Shown here one piece after another: positions 35,301 to 49,783 of a stretch of 64,000 nt of DNA. Each line of letters opens with the position of its first letter. The first letter of the stretch is position 1. The DNA is from Protea cynaroides. Lineage: Eukaryota > Streptophyta > Magnoliopsida > Proteales > Proteaceae. A program made the translations under genes and the position numbers. The notes beneath the pieces are model-generated. The model did not search any database and was not told the origin of the DNA. It saw only the letters and a list, made by a program, of their open reading frames with translations. The DNA is taken from the NCBI GenBank assembly GCA_028583415.1, contig CM053266.1, positions 32,297,758-32,361,757 of the forward strand, in the 5' to 3' direction.

Positions 35301-38300
35301 ACTTGGGATGCATAATATGAACAAAGCATGTACTACCGAAAACTCTAGGATGAACAGGAAACAAAGGAGTATTAGGATAAAGAAGATGAAATGGAATTTT
35401 ATCGTGTAAAACAGAGGATGGCATACAATTAATAAGAAAACAGGCCGTTAAAACAGCATCACACCAATAAAATTGTGGGACATTCATATGAAACAATAGG
35501 GACCTGGCAATATCCAAAAGATGCCTATTTTTGCATTTAGCAACCCCATTCTGTTGAGGGGTATAGACACAACAGGTATGAAGGATTATACCATTAGCAA
35601 AACAGAAATCAGAAATAGCATTTTGAATATATTCAAGAGCATTATCTGTTCGCAACACTTTAATTGGAACGCCAAATTGAGTAAGAATTTTCATATGAAA
35701 CCTTTGAAAATAGAAAGGAACTCAGAACGGTCTTTTATTAAATAAAGCCAGGTCATCCTAGAAAAATCATCCACGTAGGTTACAAAATAAGAAAAATCTA
35801 ACCTATTGGGTACACGACAAGGCCTCTAAATATCAAAATGTACTAAAGAAAAGGGAGTAGAATTCTTAGGACTAGAACTATAAGGGAAAGACGAACGATG
35901 ATGTTTTCCTAACTCACAAGCCTCACATTGTAGAAAAGTGAGACTTGCAACCAGGAATAAGAATCTTCATCTTAGACAGAGACAAATGACCAAGCCATTG
36001 ATGCCAACGAAGAGGGGTAGTATTAATGAGTGAAGAGGGATAGTAGTAGTGGTAATTGCAGCAATAGGTAAACGTTCAATAGGCTCCAAGTAGTATAAAC
36101 CAACATGCTCACATCCGCCACCAATCATCTCCTTGGTCCTGAGATCCTAAAAGGTACAATGGGAGGGATAAAAGATAACAACACAATTGAAAGATTTAGT
36201 TACTTGACTAATAGACAAAAGATTAAGAGGAAAATTAGGTACATGTAGGACAAAGGGTAAGGACATAGACTGGTTAAGGGAGACATTACCATACTGAGTG
36301 GCATTAGTAGAAGACCCATCAACGAGGTAAATAGTAATAAGTTTATTTGTGTTAAGAAAGGATGAAAAGACAGAGGACTCACCCATCATGTGATAGGTAG
36401 CACCCGAATCAATGATCCAAGGGTGACGGGATGTGTAGGAAAGAAGGGTAATTATACATGTACAAGCCAAAGTAGCAGTAGAAGAAGATTCAGTAGTCTC
36501 AAGGTTCTGAACCCTTCGAAGAAGGGCTTCATACTATTAAAAGATGGAGCAGGTGTAAATGGTGGAACCAGTGCAGCTGGGGATGCATCATCAATGGTAA
36601 CTGTATTCATCAAATTATCTGCCCATTCAAGGCGACTAAATTTATCCCAACAGGTATCAACAGTGTGGTTGGGTTTGTTGCAATGAGTACAAAAGCGGAC
36701 AGATTTATCAACTTGAGAACAACCAAAACCACGACTACGGCCACGACCACGATTGGAGCCAAGGTTTAAAATCTTGTGTCTCGGAGGAGTCTCGGCCTCC
36801 TCCGAAACCGAGAACTGGGCTGGATCTAGGCGAGATCTCGCCGAGACAGTGTAAAAACACCAAGACAGTGTAAAAAGGCAGTCTGAATGGCCAAAACTCA
36901 TTTTTTAGGCCTCAAACTTTAGGGGAACCTCATTTTTGCATACATTAACACATTTAGAGCCTAAAATTGTAAAAATAATGACTCTTTGTAGTTGTTTGGG
37001 TTTACACCCATGTTTTGGCAGTAAACGTTGAAGTCTGCTGTAAACTTAGGCTAATATTTGTTATTATACTCAATCAAATATGGCAAATGAGATAATAATA
37101 TAATGCATTAGGGGAATAAGAAACAAAATAACACTTCATTATAAATCATTACATCATAGTTCAAATGTTCCATACTGGATGATCCCATAGTCCTTATGAG
37201 CCCATAGTCCATAACTGCACAATCCACATACAATGTCTAATAATATGTAGAATGTCGTAGATGATCCATCATACTATCATCATACATTCTACAAACTTTT
37301 GTTTTTTTCTCTCATAACCTCATGTAAAAATTTCATTTTTGAGCAAGAATCTTACCTTCAATGGTTGATACAAAGTTCCCACAGCAATCCCCGCAATCCG
37401 AAGCACCACCGGAAGTAAATTCAAAGATCAAACCGAGAAAAAATGAGGAAGAAATCAAGTTTTCTTCAAAAAAGTAGATAAAACACCAATTTACCTGTTC
37501 TTGTTGAGTTCTCTACCGAGAACAGGGCATAGGCCATTTTATTCATTTTGAAAAAATCAAAAAGCAATTTCTCTCCGAGACCTCGCGAGAAATTGACGAA
37601 ATTAGTCGAAAACACCGAGATCCCGCCGAGATGAGTTATCGACCCCAATTTCGTCTTGGCTAGTGTCGAGACTAGCGAGATTACCGAAAGCGAGATCTCA
37701 GCGAGATTTTAAACCATGGTTGGAGCCATGACCCCTAGAGGAGGTATCCCGACCACGGCCAGCAAACAAAGCCATTGTATCCCTTTGGGAAGTATCAATC
37801 TGGGGAACCAAGCGTTGGAGACGAAAGAACATCCCACATAAGGTAGGTATGGAAGCCCCGGCAATGAGCTGACTCTTCACAGCTTGATACTCAGGGCAAA
37901 GGCCGGCCAGAAACTTGGCCACATAAAATTCAGACTGTTGAGTCTTTAGTTTAGTAATATCAGTAGAAAAGGACTGCACAACTTGGATCTCTTCAATAAG
38001 GCCTTTGAAGCCTCCATAGTAATCAGTCAGGGATTTGTCACCAATGGAATAAGTAAACATCCTCTTATAGAGGTCATAAATCCTAGAAACATTCTTATCT
38101 TGACCACAGGTCTCTTTTAAATCAACCCAGATGGCCTTGGCAGTATCATGAAACATCAGAGTAGGCAAGATAGAAGACTCAAAACTATTCCATAACCAAG
38201 TTTGAACCATGGAATTATCATGAAACCATGTATTATATGTCTTCATAGATTCTAGATCCTTAGGATCATGGTCAGGTGCATCATCAAGCAACAAGGACAG

Positions 38301-41300
38301 TTTCTCTTTAGAGAGAATGTAGGCTTTAATAGCCTAAGCCCATAGAAGGTAATTCAACATGCCTTTCAGTTTCACAAAGAATATCTGAACTTCTGAAGGC
38401 TTGTAATCAGTCATCATAACTAGTAAATAACACAACCAAGCAACGCAAAATAATTGCTCTACTTTACCCGGTTCAGCCAACCGGTTGGCCAAGGAAATAA
38501 GGCTCAAAGAAAAGCAAGGAAAGATGGAGGTAGTGGGGTTACACAATATATATCTATCTTGCACAAATAAAATTCTCAGTTCAACCAACCAAGTGGCCAA
38601 AGGAATGATGGCTCAAGAGGGGTGGCGGTAAGATGATAGGTAGTAAAAAAAATTAATTAATGCTTACCACATAGACAGTAAGAAGATGATCAAGATGTTA
38701 TCAAGCACACATAGACAGCATAGTAATAAGTACAGTAGATCTTGATCATCCAGTAGCATCAAGGAGAATCAGTATATAGTCAGAGCAAAAATATCAAAGA
38801 CCTATCAAACCAAGTGTTAATGATAGCCAAGATCTAATGCTCTGATACCATGTAACAAAACCACACAATCAAAGTACTAAACTAGAAAACTAATGAATAA
38901 GTAGAAGAGAATTAAAGAAGAAGAAGAAGAGAGTGAGAGAAATGACCACGAAACCAGTAAGAGGCTGGTTCGAGATCTTTGTATGGTTCTTTCATCTAGT
39001 ACTTTGTACTTATAAGGAAAAGAGAAACAATTACAATAAGAAAGTCTCTATAAACAGGAGAGACATAAGAAGAAAGAAATAATAACAATAAAAGGAAACA
39101 AAATAACAATAAATAAGGAAGCAAATAGACTAGACAATCTAGGCTGTTGTCGAGATGGGCCTCTTATGGGCCTTTTATATGGTCCACATTAACAAATTTA
39201 AAAATGACAACACAAACTTTTGTAATGATGACTGTATAACTAACTTCAAATCTTACCAAATACGGTAATTAAATTCCTCAAATGGAATCTGTATTCCCTA
39301 ATTCAAATCCAAGGAATCTGATTAAAAAGGAAAGTTTACTTACTACATTTAGAAAGTTTTTACGGTAGTTATGTAATCATTGTTGGTAATGATTGCAAAA
39401 GTCTCCATTTTATTTATGTTTTAATTTCAATTCTCTTCCCTTCATTTTGTTTGCAACCATGCAGAGCCGTATTTAATTTGAGTTTCAAATTCCACCAAAT
39501 TATGCTCATTTTTAGATCCTGTAACTACATTGATAAGTTCCCTAAACCCTCATATTTCCCCGACTTCTACAGTTATCTGCCTCCTTCCGATGAAATGGTC
39601 ACAGTTTCTTGACGCAAGATCCCCAGCAAAATCAAAATTTTGAACCATGGTTACATATTTTAAGCATATGATTCAATGAACCAAAAGATTAAACTCCAGA
39701 AAAATAGGTGCAGGGATGAGACTATAAGAGCGCATACATATCCAATAACATTTGAACTTACCTCATTTGAAAATTCACGCTTTCCCTGATAGGAATTACT
39801 AGTTAGAACTTTGACTGCAATTTCCTTTCCATCTTTCATCTTTCCATAGTAAACTACTCCAAAGCCTCCTGAACCAATTTTCTTCTCAAATTTCCTGGTG
39901 GCATCCTCGATTTCAGAAAATACAAAACAATGTGCAGCTTCCGTGGCAACATCACGTGGGGAAGACACTAGGCTCTGGGGAGGCAGCGAAGGTGAAAACT
40001 TCTCTGAAACAAAAAGAAAGTACAAAACCCAGGTTCTGCGTCCATTAAGACAGTAAATGATGGAAGAGGGAAATGGATACTTAGGCATGTTAAAATCAGA
40101 CCTTCCTTATAATATTTCTTCACTCCCCTATGCAGAAATATATAAGATATTATAGTAGCAATGAGCAGTACAGCAGCACCAACTGATGATCCAATGATTA
40201 CTTTGATATGGCTCTGTCGATTCCCTCCTTTATGAAGATTGATATTTCCAGAATAACTATGAAGCACCAAAATAGAAAATAAAAAACAAGTGCATTACAT
40301 TATGAATTCAAATTAGAAGCAGAAAGCCATCAGGAGGAAGGGAAGGTTAGGAACAAGATAAAGCCTATATATTTATATATATTTATATAAACAAAAATTC
40401 AAGTCATCATCATAAACTTGATTTTATCAAAATATTCAAGGAAATGTGTCTTTTTTTAACTCTCTGGTCCAATCAGTGTTACTCTTTTGAGTTCTTGCTT
40501 ATTTTCTCTATCACGTTAATGAATGAAAAGAATTTTTCAGGTTTACTCAAAGAGTAATTTGTGCTCCTTTCTTAACATCTGGAATTAAGGTCATATTCCC
40601 AAATATTTTAACTCTAAACTTGCCACTCCACCATTTCCATAAGCTTGACCTATTAACCATAGTTCAAATTTTTGGTCGAAATACTGAAATTTCAACGGTT
40701 TATCTCAGTTTCAATCAAGTTCGAAACGAAACAGACAGCAACTTAACAGATCTACAAGATTTCAATTGAAATTTTGACCCATTTATTGAGATTTTGTCAA
40801 AATGAATTTCAACTCATTTTGGTCATTTTGGCAAAATTTCAGCCATTTCAACTTATTTCTAACAATATTCCAATGAAATTTTGACTTATTTCAAGCTTTC
40901 ACCCCCTTTGCCCGAGAGCTCCATAACTACTACTGAAAAACTCAATTTTTTTCCAAAATCCATCATTTTGCTGCTGAATCAATGCTTAATGATCAACTGT
41001 AGAGTATCCACTTCAACATTTTTTTTTATATTTGAAACATCATTTGGCAAAAAAAAATACCAATTTTAAATTTCCCACCTATTAGACTATTGCGATGGAT
41101 TTTGAGAGATTCTTTAGGCAGACGACATGGTCATCACATGTCATAGAACCCAACCAATATTTCTTCATTCCTAATGGATATTTTAATTGTTTTGATTGAA
41201 ATGTTGTGCGTTCTAGGACTAAATTATGTATAGAATAGACTACATAGGGGAAAGGATACAGTAGGCTATAGTGTACACTAGCAACCTAGGGTCCAAAGTT

Positions 41301-44300
41301 AACTACCACTTTAGGTTTTTTTTCCCCCTCTAATCTAATGACTGAAGCATGTGTAAACATGCTCAAACAGGCAATCCCTGAAGTTTCAAGGCAAAAGTTC
41401 AGCATTTGGCTATGGAAACAGCCATTTCGAAATTTTGGCAGAAATTTCTAGACCAAATTTTGGTACAGAAATACCAAAATATTTTTGTTGTGTTGAATAA
41501 TGATCCGACTTATCTAGAATAGACAGAAGTTCATTTTATTTATAGAGATAGAGATTACAAAGAATGGAAATAAAATAGGAAATACATTGAACCTAGACAT
41601 GATGAATCTAGACATAATGAACCTAGACATGATGTATCTAGACTATTCAAATGAAAATACAGAATTGTCCTCCACTTAAATTGAATCAAACCATGACTCG
41701 GTTCATTATTTACAACACTCCCCCTCAAGTTGGTGCATATATGTCATGCATGCCCAACTTGGACAAAATGACATGAAACTGTTTTCCAGGTAGTCCTTTG
41801 GTGAAGATGTCTGCAAACTAGTCAGTTGATTTGACAAAAGGAATCTGAATCTGACCACTTTCCAACTTCTCCTTTATGAAATGCCGATCTATCTCCACAT
41901 GCTTAGTTCAGTCATGTTGTACGGGGTCATGAGCAATGCAGATGACTACTTTATTATCACAACTTAAAGTCATAGGCTGAGAATATTGAATCTTCAATTC
42001 CTTCAACAGGCTTTGTAACCATAAAAGCTCACATATGCCTTGGGCTATAGCTCTGAACTCTGCTTCTGCACTGGATCTAGCAACCACATTCTGCTTCTTG
42101 CTACGCCAAGTGATTAGGTTGCCCCCCACAAATGTGCAATAACCAGATATGGACTTCCTATCTGGACTTCCAGCCCAATCAGCATCAGTATAACCTTCTA
42201 TTTTTAAGTGATCATTTGGAATTAACAAAATCCCTTTCCCTGAAGCTGCCTTGAGATAGTGTAATATCTTGTAAACAGCTTCCATATGTTTGGTGTAGGG
42301 ATCATGCATGAACTAACTTACCAGACTGATTGCAAAGGCGATGTCTGGGCGAATATGAGACAAGAAAATTAACCTTTCAACTAAACGCTAATACCTCCCC
42401 CTATCGACTGGCACGCCATCCTTTTCCTTGATCTTAGTGTTAGGGTCTAATGGAGTATTACACGGACTGCAACCAAGCACACCAGTCTCTGTTAAGAGAT
42501 CAAGAACATATTTTCTTTGAGATAGAAAGATCTCTTTAGAAGATCGGGCTACCACTATCCCAAGAAAATACCTTAACTTTCCGATCTTTTATCTCAAACT
42601 CTTGTCCCAAGAATGCCTTCAACTTCTTGATTTCATTATCATTATTTCCTGTGACTATGATGTCATCAACATACACCAGCAGTGCTTTAGTAGTCCCACC
42701 ACAGTGCTTCATAAACAATGTATGGTCTACGTTACTTTGAGTGTAGTCGAATCCTATCATGGCCCTATGAACCCTTTCACACCATGCTTTGGGAGACTGT
42801 TTCAATCCATACAACGCCCGCTTCAATTTACGCACCTTGTCACTACTGATGTGGTTTGAAAAGCCAAGTGGATAATCCATGTAAACCTCCTCAGTCAGCT
42901 CCTCGTGTAAGAACGCATTCTTCACATCTAACTGTTGGAGATCCCAACGGTGATGCACAGCACATGCTAAGATAACTCGGACAGTAGTCATTTTCGCAAC
43001 TGGGGCAAAAGTCTCTTGATAGTTAATCCCGTATGTCTGAGTGAATCCTTGAGCTACTAACCTTGGTTTATAGCAGTTTACTGTCCCATCTGCCTTCTGT
43101 TTAACGGTGAACACCCATTTGCATCCTACTGGCCTCTTCCCTGTAGGGAGTGAAACAAGCTCCCACGTGTTATTTTACTTCAGTGCTCTCATTTCTTCTT
43201 CTATTGCTGCTTTCCACCTTTCATCAATAATTGCATCATGCCATCTTTGAGGAATGGACACTGAAGAGAGAGAGGACGCAAAAGCATGATAGGATGGAGA
43301 TAAGAATTATATGAAACAAAATCAGAAATTGAAAGAAGAGTACAAGTCCTAGTACCCTTTCTAAGGGCAATAGGTAAATCAAAAGCAGAGTCTAAAAGCT
43401 CCTTACCTGTGGGCTCCTCAGTATCTAGGTCCTGGGCTAACGAAGGGACATGCGGAGTAGTTGCGTTGATGGTAGTAGGCCATCCCTGCTTGCTTCTGGT
43501 ACGGCTATATACTTGCAACAGCTTAGGGCTAAGATTAAATTGGTTGGGTATGGTAGGAGTAGATGGAGACTCTAGTGTAGGGAGAGGCTCTGGTACATTG
43601 TCATTTTTACTTAGTGTATATAAGCTGTCTGAGTCCACACAACTTTGTACCCTTACTTCCTCAAGAGATGCTGATATAAGTAAAGGCACATCTTCGACTT
43701 CAACTAGTGCGGGCTCCCCCTGAAGATGGGACTGGTAATACATTAAACTCTCATGAAAAATGACATCCCTTGTGATGATCATCCAGCGAGAAGGAGGATG
43801 ATAGCATTTATATCCTTTTTTGAGTTGCCGATAGCCCAAGAAAATACACCGTAGACTTCGTGCCTCCAGTTTGTCATGTGGGTGATGATTACGTGCGTAA
43901 CACACACAACCAAACACCATAGGTGGTAAAGAGAAGGTGGAATCGCCAAGTAACAGCTCTAGTGATGCCTTGTTTTTAAGAAGGTGAGACGGAAGCCGAT
44001 TGATCAAGGATGTGACTGTAAGGACTGCATCCCCCCAATAATGTGTGGGAACATGAGCATCCATCATTAAAGCCTAGGTTGTCTCAAGGAGATGGCAATT
44101 TTTTCTTTCCGCCACCCAATTCTGTGCTGGTGTGTCAACGCAGCTTGTCTGATGAATAATGCCGTAATCTAATAAATATTGCTGAAAATGACCTTCTAAG
44201 TATTCCCGACCATTGTCACTTCAAAGTATTTTTAGTGAAGCATGAAACTGGGTTTGTACCATTTTGTGGAACTGGCGGAAGCATGAGAAAACATCACTCT

Positions 44301-47300
44301 TGTTTTGCATCAAGTAAACCCAAGTGGTACGGGTGTGATAGTCAATGAACGTGACAAACCACCGGTGACTAAAAGTAAAAGAAACCCGAGCAGGACCCCA
44401 AACATCTGAATGAACCAAGTCAAAAATACCAGTGCTTCTAATATAAGTAGGTTTATAGGAGGTACAAGCTTGTTTAGCCAGAGTATAGGCTTCGCATAAT
44501 AACTCATCCTTATCACATTGCTTAAATAAAAAAGGAAATAAATGAGATAGCACAACAATGGAAGGATGCCCTAAACGACAGTGCCACTATTGTAAAGTAC
44601 TGATAGCAGAGTAAAGAGAATGCGGGGTTGGTTGGGTAATGAGGGGAGTCTGATATGCTATTGGTGATGAAGGACCATCTGCAAGAAGATAGAGGCCACC
44701 ATGCATTCTACCATGTCCAATCGTCCTCCCACTCTCCAGATCCTAAAAACACAGTAAGAAGGGAAAAAAGTAGGATTTTGTAAGACTACTAATAGAAAGT
44801 AAGTTTGTAGAAAAATTCAAGACATGAAGCACAGACTATAAAGTAATATTTGGGGAGCAACGGACAGAACCCTTTCCCAAAATAGAAGAATGAGTCTCAT
44901 CTGCAACTCAGACTGTATCCTGCCCAGAGAAGGGAGAATACAAAATAAAGGAAAAGGAAGAACCTATCATGCGATCAGTGGCTCCAGTATCAATGACCCA
45001 TGGATGGGTGTCATTGGAAGCACATTGACCAGCATAGGATGTACCTGACTAAGCAAAGAATGAACCTGATGGCCCTGAAGCTGACTGATGACCAGTGATG
45101 GCAGCAATGGATCTTAGAAGATTCTTGAAAGTCTGAAGTCCCTCAGAGGTGAGCATAGGAGATACAACAGTTGGAGGTCCGGGCTATTCACAAGTTTCCG
45201 TCTGATGTGCCTGCGGAATCTTCGCAAACTTAGATTTTTTTTCTCCCATCTCTTGGCTTCAAAGTCTCGGGGTTTTCCATGTAACTTCCAGCAAGTGTCT
45301 TTAGTGTGGCGCTCCTTGCCACAGTGAGTAAAACGAATAGGTTCCTTAGGAGAAGAATAGTATGCTGAAGTCTTTGTTGAGTGGAGCGCGGATCGCTCAG
45401 CTGGTGCAATAGGCATCATTGAGATAAGCCGTAAGTCCTCATTTTGTAAAATTGCATTAGCCTGCTCCAAAGTTGGGAGATGCTCATGGTTCAGAATTTG
45501 TAAGCGGATGCGATCGAAGTCAGAGTTTAAACCAGCTAAGAATGTATAAACTCTGAGTTTATCTTTAGCACTTTTCATAGCAGCGGCATCCACTGCGTAA
45601 GCGGCTGTGAAGGTGTCATAGTAGTCCAGATCTTGCCACAAGCTTCGGAGCTCTGAATAGTAATCAACCACAGATAGTTCCTTCTGTTTCAGGGACCCAA
45701 TCTTGACATGTAGGTCAAAAATGATGGAGTAATTTCCTACTTGTGAATAAGACTCCTTAGCAGTAGTCCAAATATGGGCAGCATCCGTTAGTAACACATA
45801 ACCTCGACCTATCTTTGGTTCCATAGACCCAAAAAGGTAGGTCATCACAATAAAATTCTCAGAAACCCATTTATTGTAAAATTTATCACTTAGATTTGGT
45901 GTTGTAAGTGCACCATTAATATATCCAAGGAGTCTTCTGGCAGCAGTGGACATATAGGCCGTTTTGGACCACATAAGATAATTGTCTCATTCAATTTCAC
46001 GGGATTTAACACAATGGTAGTAAATTCCGATTTTGGTATCTCAAAGGAAGTAGCATTAGATAATCCAGACATGATGTAAAAAAAAACTAAGGCTTATAAA
46101 TAATTAGCATAACAGATGCCACCAATGTAACAACTCAGAAATTTCCCAATGAAAAAGACGACACTGCAAAATCTGAGAATTCAAAATTCGATGTACTCAA
46201 CAACCATGATCATGGAAAAATAGGAACCGATGCTGCCCATATGTATATCAATTCCATAAAAATCCAGCAAAGAGGAGTACCTATGTCGTAATGATGAAAA
46301 GACACAGAAGTTTTTTTTTTCTTTTTTTTAGAAGAAGGATTCAGCAAGTATGGGCTGCACCGAGATTGAAAAAATTCCAAGAAGAGGCTGCCGCCAATGG
46401 TGCTTAGACCAAGAGAGGTTGCTCACCACAGAGAATTAATGTTTCCCACCAAAAAAAGGACAAACCGGAACAAATAAAAGCCCTAGAATGGCTTGCGGCA
46501 TATGCTGGTTGAAAAATCTTCCCGTCTCCGTGATAAATTTAGTTTTTTTTCAAGAGGAAAAAAGGGACTGCAACTTTGTCAATTTATGACATCCTCTTAA
46601 ATTGCAGCCCTAATAATGGGTTAGGGGCTAAGAAGAAGAGGGGAAGGAGGATTTACAAGCTGCAGTAAAGAGAGAGAGGGGGTCAAATACATCTTGCAGC
46701 CAGGTTCTCTTGAGAAAGGAGCCTTGCGGCAAGGAGAAGAAAAAAGGGAGGGGAGAGGTGGATCGTGGCAAGAAGAGAAGAGAGATTAGTGCTCTAATAC
46801 CATCTTGTGTTGAATAATGGTCTAACTTGTCTTGAATAGACAAAGGTCCATTGTATTTATAGAGATAGAGATTACAAAGACTGAAAATAAAATAGGAGAT
46901 ACATCGAACCTAGACATGATGAAGCCAGATATGATGTATCTAAACTATTCAAATGAAAATACAGAATTGCCCTCCACTTAAATTGAACCGAACCATGAAT
47001 CGGTTCATTACTTACAACAAGATGAATGTATGTTCTCAATTAGAGTTCTAGATTATGATACCTACATATAAATGGGAAATATTTGTGTAGTTTTTTGTGA
47101 AATTATTGTTAGCCCACTCTTTTTCCTTCTAGTGGGGGTTTGGATTTTCTCTCAATTCATTTGATAAAGGGTAAATTACAGCTGAAGTATCCATCTCTGT
47201 TTCCTTTCATCTCTCTTCCCAGGTCTCCGTTCTCTCAGCACCTCTAGCCCCACCCCACACCATGGCCTCTACCTCTGTCCTCCCGCATTCTTCTCTGCCA

Positions 47301-49722
47301 CTTCAATTATTGTTAAACGAAACTGATTTTATGGTTCAAAGCTGAATAAACAATTAAGATAGAAGGAATTGAAGACTCTTCACTCCATCCCCATAAAGAA
47401 CATTATATATGTTTAATTAAACTATCAATGAGCATTGAAAAGTAAGAACAGTCCAAATCTGAAAAAGTAGCTCGATGATCGCAGTCAGAATTTTTTAAAC
47501 TGCTGGCGAAGTAGCTCTGGCTTTGTTCTCTGGTTGGGATTTAAGAAGGAAATCTGAGTTTTTATTTACAAGGAATCAGGGTCAACCCGGCCCAACCAAA
47601 CCCTGTCTAGGTCAATCAGATTAGGGTTAGGGTTAAGCCCAACTCTGCCAGGGTAGGGTTAGGGTTGAACATTTTCTGACCCATGCAGGGTTGGGCTGGG
47701 TTAGGGCTGCCTGTAAGGTACTCAAGGTCAGGGTTAGGGTTTTAAGAAACCCGGCCCAGTTGCAGCCCTAATTTTAATCCCCCCGCCCCCTTCTCTTTTT
47801 TTTTTTCTTTTTTTTTTTTTTACATATGGGAGTCCCATTCACTTCTCTCTTGCTCTCTCTCTCTCCTCACTTTTTTGTCTGCTTTTAGTTTAAGCCTCCA
47901 AAAAAGCTAATGCTCATCTAAACAGCATATAGCCGTTGCAGCATTCACTCCATCGCATAAAGCAAACTCACGATGCCTATTCAACTTTTTAACTCTTTTA
48001 TCCACTGTGATCTCAAAATGGTATCTTTCTTCTTTGTTATGTTGATGGTGTCAATTCTTACATAAACTATGCCTCAGTTCATCATTTCAATTCTCAAGTT
48101 GCCTATTGAGTTTTCTGTGGAGGACCTAATTCCTCTCAACTCTTTCTTAGTCATTGTAGTTTCTCAAACATTTAACAGCTTTACTCATAGAAAATAAGGT
48201 AAATGTATCCTTAACTGTACTGGTACATCTGATTGTAATAAATCTACAGTCCTGTTGCTAAATAGTCTTCCTCATCTACTCCATCCCCCTCTTCTTATGT
48301 TACTTCTATCTTAATATCGTTGACAGTTTTCAGAGTTTGACACATCTGTCCAGTTCCCTCTTTTGATGATAATCCTTCCTCCCCATTCATGCATAATCTC
48401 GCTTCTCATTTTCAGCCTACAAAATGCATTACTACATATTTTTAAGGTACTCCACTTGTGACTAGTTTGGTCTTGTATATTCCTTCTCCAGTGCTGATTG
48501 GGCTGCGTGCCCGATCACCCATCTATCTGCCATTGGATATTGTACCTTCTGTTGCACTGTCAAACGCTGTTCCTTGTACTTATGCCACTGCAATAAGGAT
48601 TTGGATCTCCTTCATTCATCACATTCTGAGAGCCATGTTTTCTTCTCTTGCCACACTGCTATCCAATAATTTGAGTGTACTGTACATATCTATAATTCTG
48701 ATACTTTATGAGCAGGCATAGGACATTAAACTTGAGTCTCCTTTTTTTCAAGGAAGAGTTGCATGAGGATTTCTTGTTATTAGACATGCACATTCTTTTG
48801 TATCAGCTGACTGGAGTTGTCATTAAGCCTGTAACCAACAATATTTTTTCATCAATTGACAGACAAAAAGGGTATTCTTCATCCTTCACACCACAGCTCA
48901 AGGACTAATAAAGTAAGGCTTCGAAACCAATCTCAATGACGATACTAAAGCTGTCTTTGGATTCATTTTTATTTCTGTTTTTATTTCAATTTTTTGTCTT
49001 TAAAGGTGTTTGGTATCATTTTTGGGTGCCATGTATGAGAAACACAAATGAAAATAGGCCCAAAAATCAAAAAGAGGGACCTCTTTTTGATTTTGGGCCA
49101 AAAACTCTTTTTGGTTGTTTTTGCACATGTTTTTAATGAACATGTATTTTTAATGAGGGTAAACTAGTAAAATTAATATTTTTTTTATAACATTTGCTCT
49201 AACCCCTCTCTCTCCCTCTCCCTGACTTTGGTCACCGCTGATTTCTTGTGCTGGCTGCTCAATTCAGCATCATGGGATCATTTGCTGAGCTGACTGATGG
49301 AATATTCTGGTAGGTAATGACATTGACCACTCTCTGCTTAAGGATTTGAAGAGGTTTTGGGCTGTCGGAACCATCACTATCTACCATTCCTCTCGATTTC
49401 TTCAGACCTGTTTTCAGGGCTTTCTCTAAGAAGTCCATAAACCAATTTCCAGCTTCTGTTTCAATCTGTTTTCCCAATTTGATTGTGTCGTAATTCATGG
49501 ATTCAAATGTACTATTATAAATTTCTTTTCTTTATTATCATTAGGGATATAATTGTAATCTTGACTATAAATAAGAAAGCTGGGTTAGGAGATCATTATC
49601 TCTCACTCTCATTCTCTAATCCAACATGGCATCTGAGCCACCATCATCCATGGAGTACCAACCCTAGAACTGCCACCACCCTCTCTCGGTAACCCATTAC
49701 CGCCCCAGCCCCACCGCTTCCA

Positions 49723-49783
<61 letters not shown>

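Larger units (their letters stand above)
32929..39194 (-). mobile_element. Ty1/copia LTR retrotransposon C4 (defective; carries a nested 9-bp-TSD element)
   Basis: LTRs at 38851-39194 (5') and 32929-33270 (3'). Primer-binding site on the minus strand at 38839-38850 is a perfect TGGTATCAGAGC. Polypurine tract at 33271-33287. Target duplication AATTT (32924-32928, 39195-39199). It is in sense orientation with the receptor kinase. By eye the two LTRs differ at about 19 positions plus one 2-bp indel. Confidence 0.95.
32654..39761 (-). other. Receptor kinase intron of 7.1 kb (exon 10 to 11)
   Basis: Nearly filled by C4. Flanks at 32654-32928 and 39195-39761 show no coding signal. CAAAATTTTGAACCATGG near 39636 resembles the end of the C4-nested element and the sequence near 40653. 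Confidence 0.85.
41489..47019 (-). mobile_element. Ty1/copia LTR retrotransposon C5 (defective; no matching TSD)
   Basis: LTRs at 46806-47019 (5') and 41489-41717 (3'). The primer-binding site on the minus strand at 46791-46802 reads TGGTATTAGAGC, three bases from the LTR. The polypurine tract is 41718-41733 (CCAACTTGAGGGGGAG on minus). gag-PR-IN-RT-RNase H in copia order. Flanking bases (TTTGT and AGATG) do not match. Its gag resembles that of C6 rather than C1-C4. Confidence 0.93.

Noticed and set aside
47620..47765. Interstitial telomere tract
   Set aside because: Telomere-like phrases are few, short and mixed with CCCGGCCC words; more like a decayed GGTT-rich MITE.
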